Positions 7,786 through 15,582 of a stretch of DNA of 30,929 bases are shown one piece after another; position 1 is the first letter of the stretch; every line of letters begins with the position of its first letter. The position numbers and the translations under genes were made by a program. The notes under the pieces were generated by a model, which saw nothing but the letters and a program-made list of their open reading frames with translations, was not told the origin of the DNA and did not search any database. The DNA is from Planctomycetaceae bacterium (GTDB lineage: Bacteria > Planctomycetota > Planctomycetia > Pirellulales > Lacipirellulaceae): positions 1 to 30,929 of the forward strand of contig PATG01000065.1 in NCBI GenBank assembly GCA_002713555.1. The letters run 5' to 3'.

Positions 7786-9501
7786 ATGCCTCGCATTGCC
7801 GTTTATGCCTTCTTATTCTCGTTCGTTTTCTGCGCACCTGTCTTCGATGTGCAGGCGGCTCCTGCTTTGGACAACACCACAGACCGACCTGATCCTGACA
7901 TTCAAGAAGCCGAAAACAACAAGGTCGCCAAAGATCAGGAATCCGCAAATGGCGATACGGTTCAAAAGAAAGGTCAACCTGAGGAAGATGCCGAAGAGGA
8001 CAAACAAACGGAAGATAAAAGGCAAACGGAAGACAAACAGACCGACAGCAAGGAATCAATCGATACCCAAGAAAAAGCCGAAGAGGCCAAGGAAGATCCG
8101 AAAAAGAAATCTTCTGCAAAAACTAAGCCTTTTAAAGTTGAGCGCAAACCTCTCAAGGTTGAAGTCAAACTGGACGGCATCTTTGTCGCCGATCAAATGG
8201 AAGAAGTCGCCCTCCGTCCTGAAGTCTGGACAAAATTTAAAGTGCTGGATGCGGTAGAGCATGGTTCCTATGTCAAAAAAGGGGATGTCCTGGTTCGATT
8301 TGAACCAGAAGACCTTGAAAAAAAAATCGCCTCCGAAAGTATTGATCAGCAACTAAGCGAACTCTCCCTGTTGAAAGCCGAAGAAGAGGCGCCGCGTGTA
8401 AAAAAACTATTAGAAATGAACTTTGAGAGTGCTCGACGTAGTTATGAGGAGTTCCAACAAGACTACGAATATTACCACAGCACAGACCGACCCTTTAACA
8501 TTGCGATCGCAAATTATCGATACAAATCGGCCCAAGAGGAACTTGCCGAAGCACGTGAAGAACTCAATCAGCTTCAGAAAATGTATGAGGCCGATGAGCT
8601 GACTGAAGAAACCGAAGAGATTGTGCTCCGCCGACAAAGGTTTGTGGTCGAAACGGCGGAACTCGTCATGGAACTTAGCACGGCAAATCGCGACTATACC
8701 TTGGATGTGTTGGTTCCCCGCATGGATGAGACTTATCGTGTTGCCAAAGAAAAGAACGAACTGACTTTCAAAAAAGCCAAAACAACCAAAGAAACGAGCC
8801 TTACCCGACAAGTCTTTGAAATGGAAAAGTTGCGAGAAGCGCGTGCCCGAAGTGTCGAACAACATGCCAAGCTGATCAGCGACAAAGGGCTGTTGGTAAT
8901 CCGAGCCCCCAGCGATGGGGTCATCTACTACGGTCGCTGTCTCGACGGCACGTGGTCGGAAGTCTCGTCCTTCCTAGCGAAGCTAAAACCGCTGGGGGCC
9001 GTATCAGCCAACTCGGTTATTATGACGATCGTAAAGCAACGTCCACTCAAGGTGCTGACAAGCTTTGGCGAAAAAGACTTGCCCGACTTGAAAAGTCGCC
9101 TTGAAACGATTCTCGTACCCACAGCAGATGAAGAACTGGAAATTCCAGGCAAAGTTGCAGAATTGGAATCCGTTCCAGGGAAAAGCAACAAATTCAAGTT
9201 AGAAATCGATATCGATAACTCCAACCTGCCCATCTGGCTGGTGGCAGGTATGACTTGCAAGGCAAAAGTCACTACCTACAACAACGGAAAAGCTCTGCAA
9301 ATCCCTTTAGACCTCGTGCAATCGGAAGAGGACAACAAAAAAATCAAGTACGTGATGCTCGTGGACGAGGAAGAGGATGAACCTGTCAAGCGCAAGGTGA
9401 AGTTAGGCCGCAAGCAAGACAAGATGGTTGAAGTGCTCAAAGGACTTGAAGAAGGCGACGAGATTGTCAAAGAAGAGAAGAAGGATGGCTCTGAGGATTA
9501 A
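7786..9501 (+). CDS. HlyD/RND-type periplasmic adaptor protein
   Basis: A 571-residue exported protein resembling membrane-fusion adaptors of efflux and secretion systems. I start at the ATG at 7786, preceded by GAGGAG, rather than the upstream in-frame TTG at 7765. Residues 1-25 form a signal peptide (hydrophobic core, VQAAP). Residues 30-115 are a charged Glu/Lys/Gln/Asp linker with short repeats of TEDKQ type. A lipoyl-like half follows (VEHGSYVKKGDVLVRFEP, about 158-175), then a long coiled-coil hairpin (about 178-365), the second lipoyl half (IRAPSDGVIYYG) and beta-barrel/C-terminal segments ending LKGLEEGDEIV. No permease or outer-membrane partner is adjacent, so its transport partner is unknown. 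The charged linker is unusual for the family. Confidence 0.82.
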   Translation: MPRIAVYAFLFSFVFCAPVFDVQAAPALDNTTDRPDPDIQEAENNKVAKDQESANGDTVQKKGQPEEDAEEDKQTEDKRQTEDKQTDSKESIDTQEKAEEAKEDPKKKSSAKTKPFKVERKPLKVEVKLDGIFVADQMEEVALRPEVWTKFKVLDAVEHGSYVKKGDVLVRFEPEDLEKKIASESIDQQLSELSLLKAEEEAPRVKKLLEMNFESARRSYEEFQQDYEYYHSTDRPFNIAIANYRYKSAQEELAEAREELNQLQKMYEADELTEETEEIVLRRQRFVVETAELVMELSTANRDYTLDVLVPRMDETYRVAKEKNELTFKKAKTTKETSLTRQVFEMEKLREARARSVEQHAKLISDKGLLVIRAPSDGVIYYGRCLDGTWSEVSSFLAKLKPLGAVSANSVIMTIVKQRPLKVLTSFGEKDLPDLKSRLETILVPTADEELEIPGKVAELESVPGKSNKFKLEIDIDNSNLPIWLVAGMTCKAKVTTYNNGKALQIPLDLVQSEEDNKKIKYVMLVDEEEDEPVKRKVKLGRKQDKMVEVLKGLEEGDEIVKEEKKDGSED

Positions 9502-9579
9502 TTGCTTACGCTAGTGTTTTGAAATCGATTTGACGACTCGGTCTCAAAATCTCGAGACAACTCCACGAAAGACAACGGC

Positions 9580-10839
9580 ATGGATCTTCCGAGAATACGC
9601 TCTTTGACGGTTCTGATTGCCGGATTGCTGCTCGCCAATTGGACGACTGGCGCTCTCTTCGCAGAAGAATTGGTGATCCCAGCCCTGGCCACGCAAGGCC
9701 CGCAACCGGCACCCATCACACCTCCTACCTCGGCAGAAGTACTTGCCTCAATAGAGCGTGGTGTTGATTTTTTGCTTGAAGTCCAAATGAAACATGGCGC
9801 ATGGGGGAGTGCTCAAAAGACGAAAGCACTAAATATCTATGCCCCCGTGCCCGGCTCGCATCATGCTTTTCGCACCGCAGTCACTTCCTTAAGTTTGATG
9901 GCGCTAGTCGAGACCCGCTCGCTGTTTTCGGGCTCCCGGCGCGAAGCAGTAGAAAATGCTATCGACCGAGGACAAGAGTGGCTTTTGACCTATAGCGGAA
10001 AACTGCGACGGGCTGAAGCCGAGGCGATTTATAATGTGTGGGGGCATGCCTATGCCATCCAGGCCCTGACGCGCCTGCACGCCCGCGCGGAAGGGAATCA
10101 GGATCTTCAGAAACTGCTAATCGACCTATGCCATTATCAGGCGGATCGACTACGACGCTATCAATCCATCAACGGAGGCTGGGGCTATTACGATATGGTC
10201 GCGCACACGCAGCGACCCAGCAGCAGCTCCATCAGCTTTGTAACGGCTACGGCTCTCATAGCTCTCCAAGAAGCGAAGTCGTTAGGCGTTGATTTTCCAC
10301 CGGATCGCATTCAACAGGCCATCGATTCCATCCATAGGCAAAGGTTTCCTGATTTTGCATACGCCTATGGAGAATACTTGAAAATGATGCCCCGCTATGG
10401 AATTAATCGTCCAGCAGGCAGTCTGGGACGGTCGCAAGCCTGCAATGTAGCACTGCGGTTGTACGGGGATAAAAAGATCAGCGACGATGTACTAAAAACC
10501 TGGCTGAATCGGTTGTATGCCCGTAATGGCTGGTTGAGCATTGGTCGCAAATATCCCGTGCCCCACGAATCCCATTTTTCGATTGCCGGTTACTTTTATT
10601 ATTACGGTCATTTCTATGCTGCGATGTGCATCGAGCAGCTTCCTCGTGAAGAACGGCCCCATTTTCAGGGTCATTTGGCCCACATTCTGATACCACTGCA
10701 AGAAAAAGATGGCAGCTGGTGGGATTATCCACTTTACAACTACCATCAACAGTATGGCACGGCTATGGCGATTTGCGCTTTAGTACGATGCCAACATGCA
10801 ACATCCCAGTCCGTTGCATCCCAGTCTGTAGACCCCTAA
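9580..10839 (+). CDS. Secreted squalene-cyclase/prenyltransferase-like toroid protein
   Basis: A 419-residue exported protein with an N-terminal signal peptide (hydrophobic core LTVLIAGLLLANW, then ALFAEE). The rest shows repeated helical-pair motifs of the alpha/alpha-toroid fold shared by terpene cyclases and prenyltransferase beta subunits: VDFLLEVQMKHGAWG, GGWGYYDM and DGSWWDYPLYNY, each a QxxDGxW-like element. A cyclase DxDD catalytic motif is not visible, so terpene cyclase activity is doubtful. Secreted members of unknown role are common in planctomycetes. It starts 78 nt after the adaptor gene on the same strand and may be co-transcribed. A hairpin 18 nt past its stop may terminate the unit. 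Confidence 0.7.
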   Translation: MDLPRIRSLTVLIAGLLLANWTTGALFAEELVIPALATQGPQPAPITPPTSAEVLASIERGVDFLLEVQMKHGAWGSAQKTKALNIYAPVPGSHHAFRTAVTSLSLMALVETRSLFSGSRREAVENAIDRGQEWLLTYSGKLRRAEAEAIYNVWGHAYAIQALTRLHARAEGNQDLQKLLIDLCHYQADRLRRYQSINGGWGYYDMVAHTQRPSSSSISFVTATALIALQEAKSLGVDFPPDRIQQAIDSIHRQRFPDFAYAYGEYLKMMPRYGINRPAGSLGRSQACNVALRLYGDKKISDDVLKTWLNRLYARNGWLSIGRKYPVPHESHFSIAGYFYYYGHFYAAMCIEQLPREERPHFQGHLAHILIPLQEKDGSWWDYPLYNYHQQYGTAMAICALVRCQHATSQSVASQSVDP

Positions 10840-10856
10840 TCCGCATATTTGATTCG

Positions 10857-10879
10857 CCCTGCTGCAGCGTAGAGCAGGG
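10857..10879 (+). terminator. Hairpin after the toroid-protein gene
   Basis: CCCTGCT and AGCAGGG form a perfect 7-bp stem with a 9-nt loop, 18 nt beyond the stop codon, followed by TTCCTT. It is a plausible intrinsic terminator with a poor T-run. Confidence 0.5.
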
Positions 10880-11045
10880 TTCCTTGACCTCTCTGTCAAA
10901 CTCCCGTGTTTTGGTCGGCCAGGCTCCCTCAGCTTAAATACGGGACTCTGCAGGAATACGGAGCCATTCGCTGGCTCTCGGCATACGCCAGCATGCCAGA
11001 CAACGGTGTACACAATGCACCGTATGTTGCATTTCTAAAACGCGT

Positions 11046-11069
11046 TTGATGTTTGTATGCAAGCATCAA
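11046..11069. repeat. 24-nt near-palindrome
   Basis: TTGATG-T-TTG, a TATG loop, then CAA-G-CATCAA gives a 10-bp stem with a single T/G position (a G-U wobble in RNA). It could be a structured RNA element or a dimeric protein site. It lies in the middle of a gene-free stretch. Confidence 0.45.
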
Positions 11070-11113
11070 TCACACTTTTCGAAAATACCTAAGGCTTTCG
11101 CGAATGCATCAGG

Positions 11114-11137
11114 AATGATGCGAAAAAGCACATCATT
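11114..11137. repeat. Inverted repeat AATGATG/CATCATT
   Basis: A perfect 7-bp inverted repeat with a 10-nt A-rich spacer, 45 nt after the preceding near-palindrome. Confidence 0.4.
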
Positions 11138-11381
11138 TTCGATCACTTTTTACTGGCTGTGCCATAGACACAAGCTAGAGTTACATGTCGCCGTAAAAAT
11201 CCCCTCCAGGCGTAGTTGCCATTTTGACGTGTACTTCAAATCAACCTCCCAAGCAGTACATCACCCACCAAAAATTGTGAGCCCCGTTTGTAAGTATCCA
11301 GTGAATCAACTTCAGGACCTGAAGCTCTCCTCGGATGCAAGAACCGAGACAACCAATTCCAATACATAATCGAGATCGCCG

Positions 11382-12074
11382 ATGAGTTTTTTAAAGCAAT
11401 TTTTCACGAATGTCTTTCACGAAGAAAGCGTCGCCGAAATGGGCAGCTACTTTGAGCAGCTCAGTGAAAAAGAATTAGAAGCCCATATGGGCATTAATCG
11501 CTATGACAATTATATTCTCACGGATGCGGTCAGGCCTTCCTACAATCTGGAAGTCGTCCCTTCTGCCGGCTTTCGCCATGATACGTATCACGACGAAAAT
11601 ACAGGTCAAGACGTTCCTGTGGTAATGGCCGCAGCATCGCGAGAAAAACTATTCGATACCTTCATGCAGCTGCTTGATCCACTGGGCCCAACGGTCGATG
11701 TTGTCCTGGAATGCAGCCACGATTTCAACGATGCTGGTCAGCAGGACCTTTCTCGTGAACATATCGACATGCCAATCTTGCAGAGCATACTATGGGATTT
11801 CGAAGACATGCTCGTCAATGATGGATGCACTGGCATCGCCGTTCTCAATCCCAATACACCACAAGAAGTACAATTTGACGAACACAAATTGCTCATTATT
11901 TATGGCAAGGTGCTCACACCCTACGAAGGTGTTCTCATCGATGCTGGGTTGAATTGTCGCGAAGACATGAAATTCGTGACCGAAGCAGAGCATGTGCACT
12001 CCACTAACGAAGATTACGTCCAGCAATTTGAAGAATTAAAGATGCGACTTGGCATTGATGGTGGCCGGTTCTAG
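11382..12074 (+). CDS. Conserved-looking protein of unknown function
   Basis: I do not recognise this 230-residue protein. It has no signal peptide or membrane helix and is acidic, so probably cytoplasmic and soluble. It has mixed helix/strand composition, with segments such as LLIIYGKVLTPYEGVLIDAGL and TVDVVLECSHDF that look like buried beta strands. There is no Cys/His cluster, P-loop or other catalytic signature. The frame is clean from ATG to stop and its codon use matches neighbouring genes, which supports a real gene. It stands alone between the hairpin-rich spacer and another long spacer. Confidence 0.75.
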   Translation: MSFLKQFFTNVFHEESVAEMGSYFEQLSEKELEAHMGINRYDNYILTDAVRPSYNLEVVPSAGFRHDTYHDENTGQDVPVVMAAASREKLFDTFMQLLDPLGPTVDVVLECSHDFNDAGQQDLSREHIDMPILQSILWDFEDMLVNDGCTGIAVLNPNTPQEVQFDEHKLLIIYGKVLTPYEGVLIDAGLNCREDMKFVTEAEHVHSTNEDYVQQFEELKMRLGIDGGRF

Positions 12075-12303
12075 AGCAATTCACTCTTGAGTGTTCCGCT
12101 ATTGCACCGGGATGCAGGATTCGAGATGCGGGATAGACATAACAGGTAGCCTGATTCGCATCGCGCATCTGAATTCGCTAGCAGCTGGGCCCTATTATTG
12201 GAGATGAGCGGCGTGGAAAACACTACGAAAAATTCAGATGTGCTCTAGCGAAACACCCGATTGTGGCTAGCTCTAACTCTAGCCCTAGACGCTCCACTTG
12301 GCT
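12075..12303. other. Spacer with imperfect inverted repeats
   Basis: No gene is seen. CACTC-TT-GAGTG is a short palindrome at 12082-12093. ATTCGAGATGCG (12119-12130) is mirrored by CGCATCTGAAT (12164-12174) with one missing base across 33 nt, so a longer stem-loop is possible. Confidence 0.35.
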
Positions 12304-12357
12304 GCGGCTTTGCAAACCGCCAGGCCGACTGCTTGCAAAAGCAGTCGGCCTGTTTAT
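12304..12357 (+). terminator. Strong stem-loop with GCAA tetraloop
   Basis: AGGCCGACTGCTT (12322-12334) pairs perfectly with AAGCAGTCGGCCT (12339-12351) around GCAA, a GNRA tetraloop, followed by GTTTATT. A smaller GCGG/CCGC hairpin precedes it at 12304-12320. The 13-bp stem makes it the most stable hairpin in the window. It probably terminates transcription from 11382-12074, although it is about 250 nt beyond that stop and the T-run is interrupted. Confidence 0.72.
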
Positions 12358-12514
12358 TGGAATCTTGTTAGAAGGGCTTCCTCTTTTCAAAGTTGCTGGC
12401 GGATGAAATAGACTGCCCCTGTGCTAGCATCGCTTTTGCTCGCAATTTCTATCTTGCCCTTCTGTACTTATTCCGCGAAGATTCTCCGACCTATTTTTCT
12501 GGCCAGAGGCGCGG

Positions 12515-13216
12515 ATGGATTATTTGAACACCCTACGAATTGCCTGCACACTATGGGGCACAGCGATGCTGGTAGGCTACCATCCCTTTCAAGGAGGAGA
12601 AACCAATCCCCTTTTTGGTCCACCGCAGCCCATACCTATGGGAGATGTCGTAGCCACAGCAACCCCGAACGGCGGACTTGTTGGCCAACCACAGTTTGTC
12701 GCTCCAGGTCGTGGCCAGGCCAATTATCTCTATGTGCCCGTCAGCAACCAAGACTGGGCTTGGGAACAAATCGTAGATGTGGTGGATGACTACTTTCGTA
12801 TTGAGCGCGAAAATCGTGTGCAGTTGGTTGGTAACATCATGACAGAAGGACGTATCGACACCTTTCCCCAAGTAGGTGCCACCTGGCTTGAACCACATCG
12901 GCCCGACTCGGTTGGCTGGGACAACCGTTGGGAAAGCACCTTTCAGACAATTCGACGTCGTGGTGTGCTGCGCATCATCCCCGAACAGGGCGGCTATTTG
13001 CTTGATGTAGCCGTCTACAAAGAACTGGAAGATCTGCCGCGACCGGAAAGCTCCATGGCTGGGGCGGCAACTTTTCGCAATGATAATTCATTACGCAGTC
13101 GCTTAGGCGAAGAAGTTAGTCGAACACGATTTGCTGCGAACTGGATCCCTCAAGGTCGCGACCCATTTGCTGAGCAACAGATTCTAGCCGATATTCAGGC
13201 TCGTCTGGGACCTTAA
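12515..13216 (+). CDS. Probable exported protein of unknown function
   Basis: A 233-residue protein I cannot assign. A short hydrophobic N-terminus (IACTLWGTAMLVGY, about 9-22) suggests export or anchoring, although no clean lipobox or signal cleavage site is visible. A Pro/Gly-rich stretch follows, then a globular part with YLYVPVSNQDWAWEQIVDVVDDYFRIERE and FQTIRRRGVLRI. Residues NRVQLVGNIMTEGRIDTFPQVG look like beta strands. The start is the ATG at 12515. It converges with the histidine kinase gene on its right, 79 nt away. Proteins of this look are found in planctomycetes (family impression, not a database result). Confidence 0.7.
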   Translation: MDYLNTLRIACTLWGTAMLVGYHPFQGGETNPLFGPPQPIPMGDVVATATPNGGLVGQPQFVAPGRGQANYLYVPVSNQDWAWEQIVDVVDDYFRIERENRVQLVGNIMTEGRIDTFPQVGATWLEPHRPDSVGWDNRWESTFQTIRRRGVLRIIPEQGGYLLDVAVYKELEDLPRPESSMAGAATFRNDNSLRSRLGEEVSRTRFAANWIPQGRDPFAEQQILADIQARLGP

Positions 13217-13295
13217 TCAAAACGGCTACATCCATGCGATTCCAAGGATAAATGTCCAAATCTGAAAAGACGTTTTGCTACCGCTCGATACCGAT

Positions 13296-14117
13296 TTAGC
13301 CTATCGAATTGGGTTGTTCTGTGGGAATACCCAATTTCGTGATGGGCGCAGGAGTTCCACTGTTGACGGATTTCTGATAGACGGGCAAACGTACCGTAAA
13401 TTGTGTGCCTTGGCCGACTGAACTTTCTACCCGAATGCGTCCCTGGTGGGAATTAATGATATCTTTGCACGTTGAGAGCCCTACTCCAGTACCACCCTTG
13501 CCACTTTCGTCGGGGCCACTCTTTGTGCTGTAGTAGCGGTCAAATATTTTTGGGAGCAAGTCCTGTGGAATCCCAGACCCTGAATCACGCACGGTCAGAT
13601 CGACTGCATTTGCAGCAGGATCATGGGTGATACGAAGGACGAGTTCTCCCCCACCGTTCATTGCCTGCCGCGCGTTGGTCATCAAATTAAGAAGTACCTG
13701 CTGGATTTGATTGCCCATAGCCCGCACAGGTGGTACTTCTGAAAAATCGCAGTGCACTGCGATTCGATACTTTTGCATTTCGCGTTCCAATAGAACAAGA
13801 GATTCCTGGAGCAGTTGGGCCAGATTGGTAGGAGCAAACTCCTGCTTACGATTTCGAGCTAAGCCGAGCACACTATTCGTAATTTTTTCGGCCCTGCCAG
13901 CTGCTATCAGAATCTTATTCAGTGCTTTGTCGCGAGTCGCTTCGTCCTTATGGCGCAGACCAAGCTTGGCATAATTGAGAATGGTCATCAGGACATTGTT
14001 GAATTCGTGCGTGGTGGTGCCCACCAGTTCGCCCAACGCTGCCATCTGTTGTGCGCCGGCAAGCTGCTGTTTCAACGATTCAATTTGTTGCTCTGTTGTT
14101 AACTCAGCACTTTGCAT
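13296..14117 (-). CDS. Soluble sensor histidine kinase (HisKA-HATPase)
   Basis: A 273-residue cytoplasmic histidine kinase made almost only of the catalytic core. An N-terminal coiled coil (1-28) leads to the phospho-acceptor box TTHEFNNVL (His37). The ATP-binding domain shows the N box VLLNLMTNARQAM (141-153), the G1 box DSGSGIP (178-184) and the G2 box GTGVGLS (209-215). HEFNN in place of HELRTP places it with NtrB/PAS-type kinases (HPK4-like). It has no input domain, membrane helix or adjacent response regulator, so it is an orphan that must be recruited to its signal by another protein. It is transcribed toward the preceding gene (convergent pair). Confidence 0.9.
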   Translation of the reverse strand: MQSAELTTEQQIESLKQQLAGAQQMAALGELVGTTTHEFNNVLMTILNYAKLGLRHKDEATRDKALNKILIAAGRAEKITNSVLGLARNRKQEFAPTNLAQLLQESLVLLEREMQKYRIAVHCDFSEVPPVRAMGNQIQQVLLNLMTNARQAMNGGGELVLRITHDPAANAVDLTVRDSGSGIPQDLLPKIFDRYYSTKSGPDESGKGGTGVGLSTCKDIINSHQGRIRVESSVGQGTQFTVRLPVYQKSVNSGTPAPITKLGIPTEQPNSIG

Positions 14118-14396
14118 GATTGGGATTCGCGCCTTTCTTTAATCCGTGCTTGTCTACGTGCTAGCCAAAGTTCGCCAACTTTACCTCATTTAACTCACCG
14201 CAAATCTTAAATTCTTTAATAGTCAACACTTAGCTCTCTATTGCCTATCGTCGCATTTGCATGGAAGACTCAAATTGTTCACCGAGGGGAGCTGAAATAA
14301 AGGCAAACATTCCTGCTTAAAAGTCTGCTTCCCAGGACATTACGTTTTTTGTATAGTCCTCCTCCCCAAAATTGTCCCTAGCCCACAAACTCTCTT

Positions 14397-14657
14397 ATGC
14401 ACACTGCACAACTGCTATCAATGGCACTCGATATCGTTCGTGGATCTGGCTTTCATATTCGTGAAGAACCCCTGGACGGGGCAGGGGGAGGACACTGTCT
14501 TATCCGTGGCCAGAAATGGTTGCTACTGGATTTGACACAAACGCAGCAGGAACAACTTGATGATGTGCTTGATGCAATACGTTCCCAACCACAGATTGAA
14601 CTTTCAAAAGTGCCACGGGAACTCGTCGACAGCTTGAAATCCGCGAAAGCTGCCTAG
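14397..14657 (+). CDS. Small protein of unknown function
   Basis: An 86-residue soluble protein I do not recognise. The N-terminal half contains GSGFHIREEPLDGAGGGHCLIRG, suggesting a compact beta-rich fold, followed by WLLLDLTQTQQEQLDDVLDAIR, a helix. No signal peptide or metal motif is present. The start is the ATG at 14397, without a clear Shine-Dalgarno, although TATAGT at about 14352 could be a -10 box. The composition is protein-like. It stands alone, 280 nt from the divergent kinase gene and 171 nt from nadD (convergent). Confidence 0.6.
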   Translation: MHTAQLLSMALDIVRGSGFHIREEPLDGAGGGHCLIRGQKWLLLDLTQTQQEQLDDVLDAIRSQPQIELSKVPRELVDSLKSAKAA

Positions 14658-14828
14658 CTCGGATATTTTATCGGACGGACACTATCGGGCAGCTTTGGTC
14701 GGCGAATTGGCCGCAGCTTCGCTGTAGTGCCCAAAGCAGACATAAAACGCAGTCAGAAATAGATTTAGGCTGCCGTAGTAGGAACGGATGAAATATGCGA
14801 GCTAGCACCTCTAAGAAACGGCGGTAGG

Positions 14829-15440
14829 CTAACATGCTCGATACAAATCCTGTTGCTCAATATACTCAGCCACCGCTGGTGGAACGAGTAAGCGCCAATC
14901 ACCATCTTCAGAAATCAACTTGCGAATTTGTGAGCTACTGATCGGGGTTGCTGGCATTTCGACTTGAAGTTGATGCATGATAGCAAGTTGCTGGCGCGAC
15001 ATGAATTTTTTGATGTGCTGAAAATCCGGTTGCATCGATCCGGCTCGATGAACTACCAGGGGTGTGGCCAGGCGACAAATCTCCGCTGGCTGATACCAGT
15101 TGGGAAAATCCACCAAAGCGTCCGCTCCCATCAAAAAAAAGAGTCGGGCTGCGGGTAGATCTTCACGGATTGCCGCTAGAGTATCGACCGTGTAGCTAAC
15201 TCCCCCACGGCTGAATTCGATCTCCGAGACGATAAAACGACTCTCAGACTGACAGGCCAGTTGGAGCATCGCCAGACGATGGCATTCGGACGCTTGAGGG
15301 CCCTGGGGTTTGAAAGGCTGGTGAGCCGTTGGAACAAACCACACCTGGTCCAAAACGGCTTGCTGGAGACAACTCTTGGCGAGGACTAAATGCCCCCAAT
15401 GCACCGGATCGAAACTACCGCCAAAAATACCGAGTTGCAT
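14829..15440 (-). CDS. nadD: Nicotinate-nucleotide adenylyltransferase
   Basis: Joins nicotinate mononucleotide and ATP to make deamido-NAD in NAD biosynthesis. The 203-residue length is typical. The nucleotidyltransferase signature GGSFDPVHWGHL (7-18, with the HxGH histidines 14 and 17) is at the N-terminus. GGVSYTVDTL (79-88), GADAL (105-109) and the C-terminal ISSSQIR (167-173) are the other family hallmarks. All catalytic residues appear intact. It diverges from priA with about 140 nt between, and no rsfS or proA neighbour is present. Confidence 0.95.
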   Translation of the reverse strand: MQLGIFGGSFDPVHWGHLVLAKSCLQQAVLDQVWFVPTAHQPFKPQGPQASECHRLAMLQLACQSESRFIVSEIEFSRGGVSYTVDTLAAIREDLPAARLFFLMGADALVDFPNWYQPAEICRLATPLVVHRAGSMQPDFQHIKKFMSRQQLAIMHQLQVEMPATPISSSQIRKLISEDGDWRLLVPPAVAEYIEQQDLYRAC

Positions 15441-15489
15441 AGCATGTGAAGGGGCTGGTGCAAGGTTCGCACAGACAAACGGGTCTTAC

Positions 15490-15503
15490 TAGAACACGTT
15501 CTA
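15490..15503. promoter_or_regulatory. Palindrome TAGAAC-AC-GTTCTA between nadD and priA
   Basis: A 14-nt element with perfect 6-bp arms sits in the divergent promoter region. It resembles a compressed dyad operator; the spacing (2 nt) does not match the GAAC-N4-GTTC LexA box. Function is unknown. Confidence 0.3.
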
Positions 15504-15582
15504 ATGGTATCGTATCAGTTGATAAAGCCAACTGCCCACAGCGCGCAAACGCTGATTCATCCTGAATTTGTACCCCATTATC

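Larger units (their letters stand above)
10840..11381. other. Hairpin-rich spacer of 542 nt
   Basis: No protein gene is supported; the open frame at 11046-11369 is Ser/Lys/His-rich and featureless. At least four near-perfect stem-loops lie between 10857 and 11137 (listed separately), together with GAGCCA/TGGCTC (10961-10977). The last 240 nt are less structured and should contain the promoter of the next gene. Confidence 0.45.

Noticed and set aside
11046..11369. 107-codon frame in the hairpin-rich spacer
   Set aside because: Composition is not protein-like (Ser/Lys/His-rich), there is no Shine-Dalgarno, and it runs through two inverted repeats that explain the sequence better.
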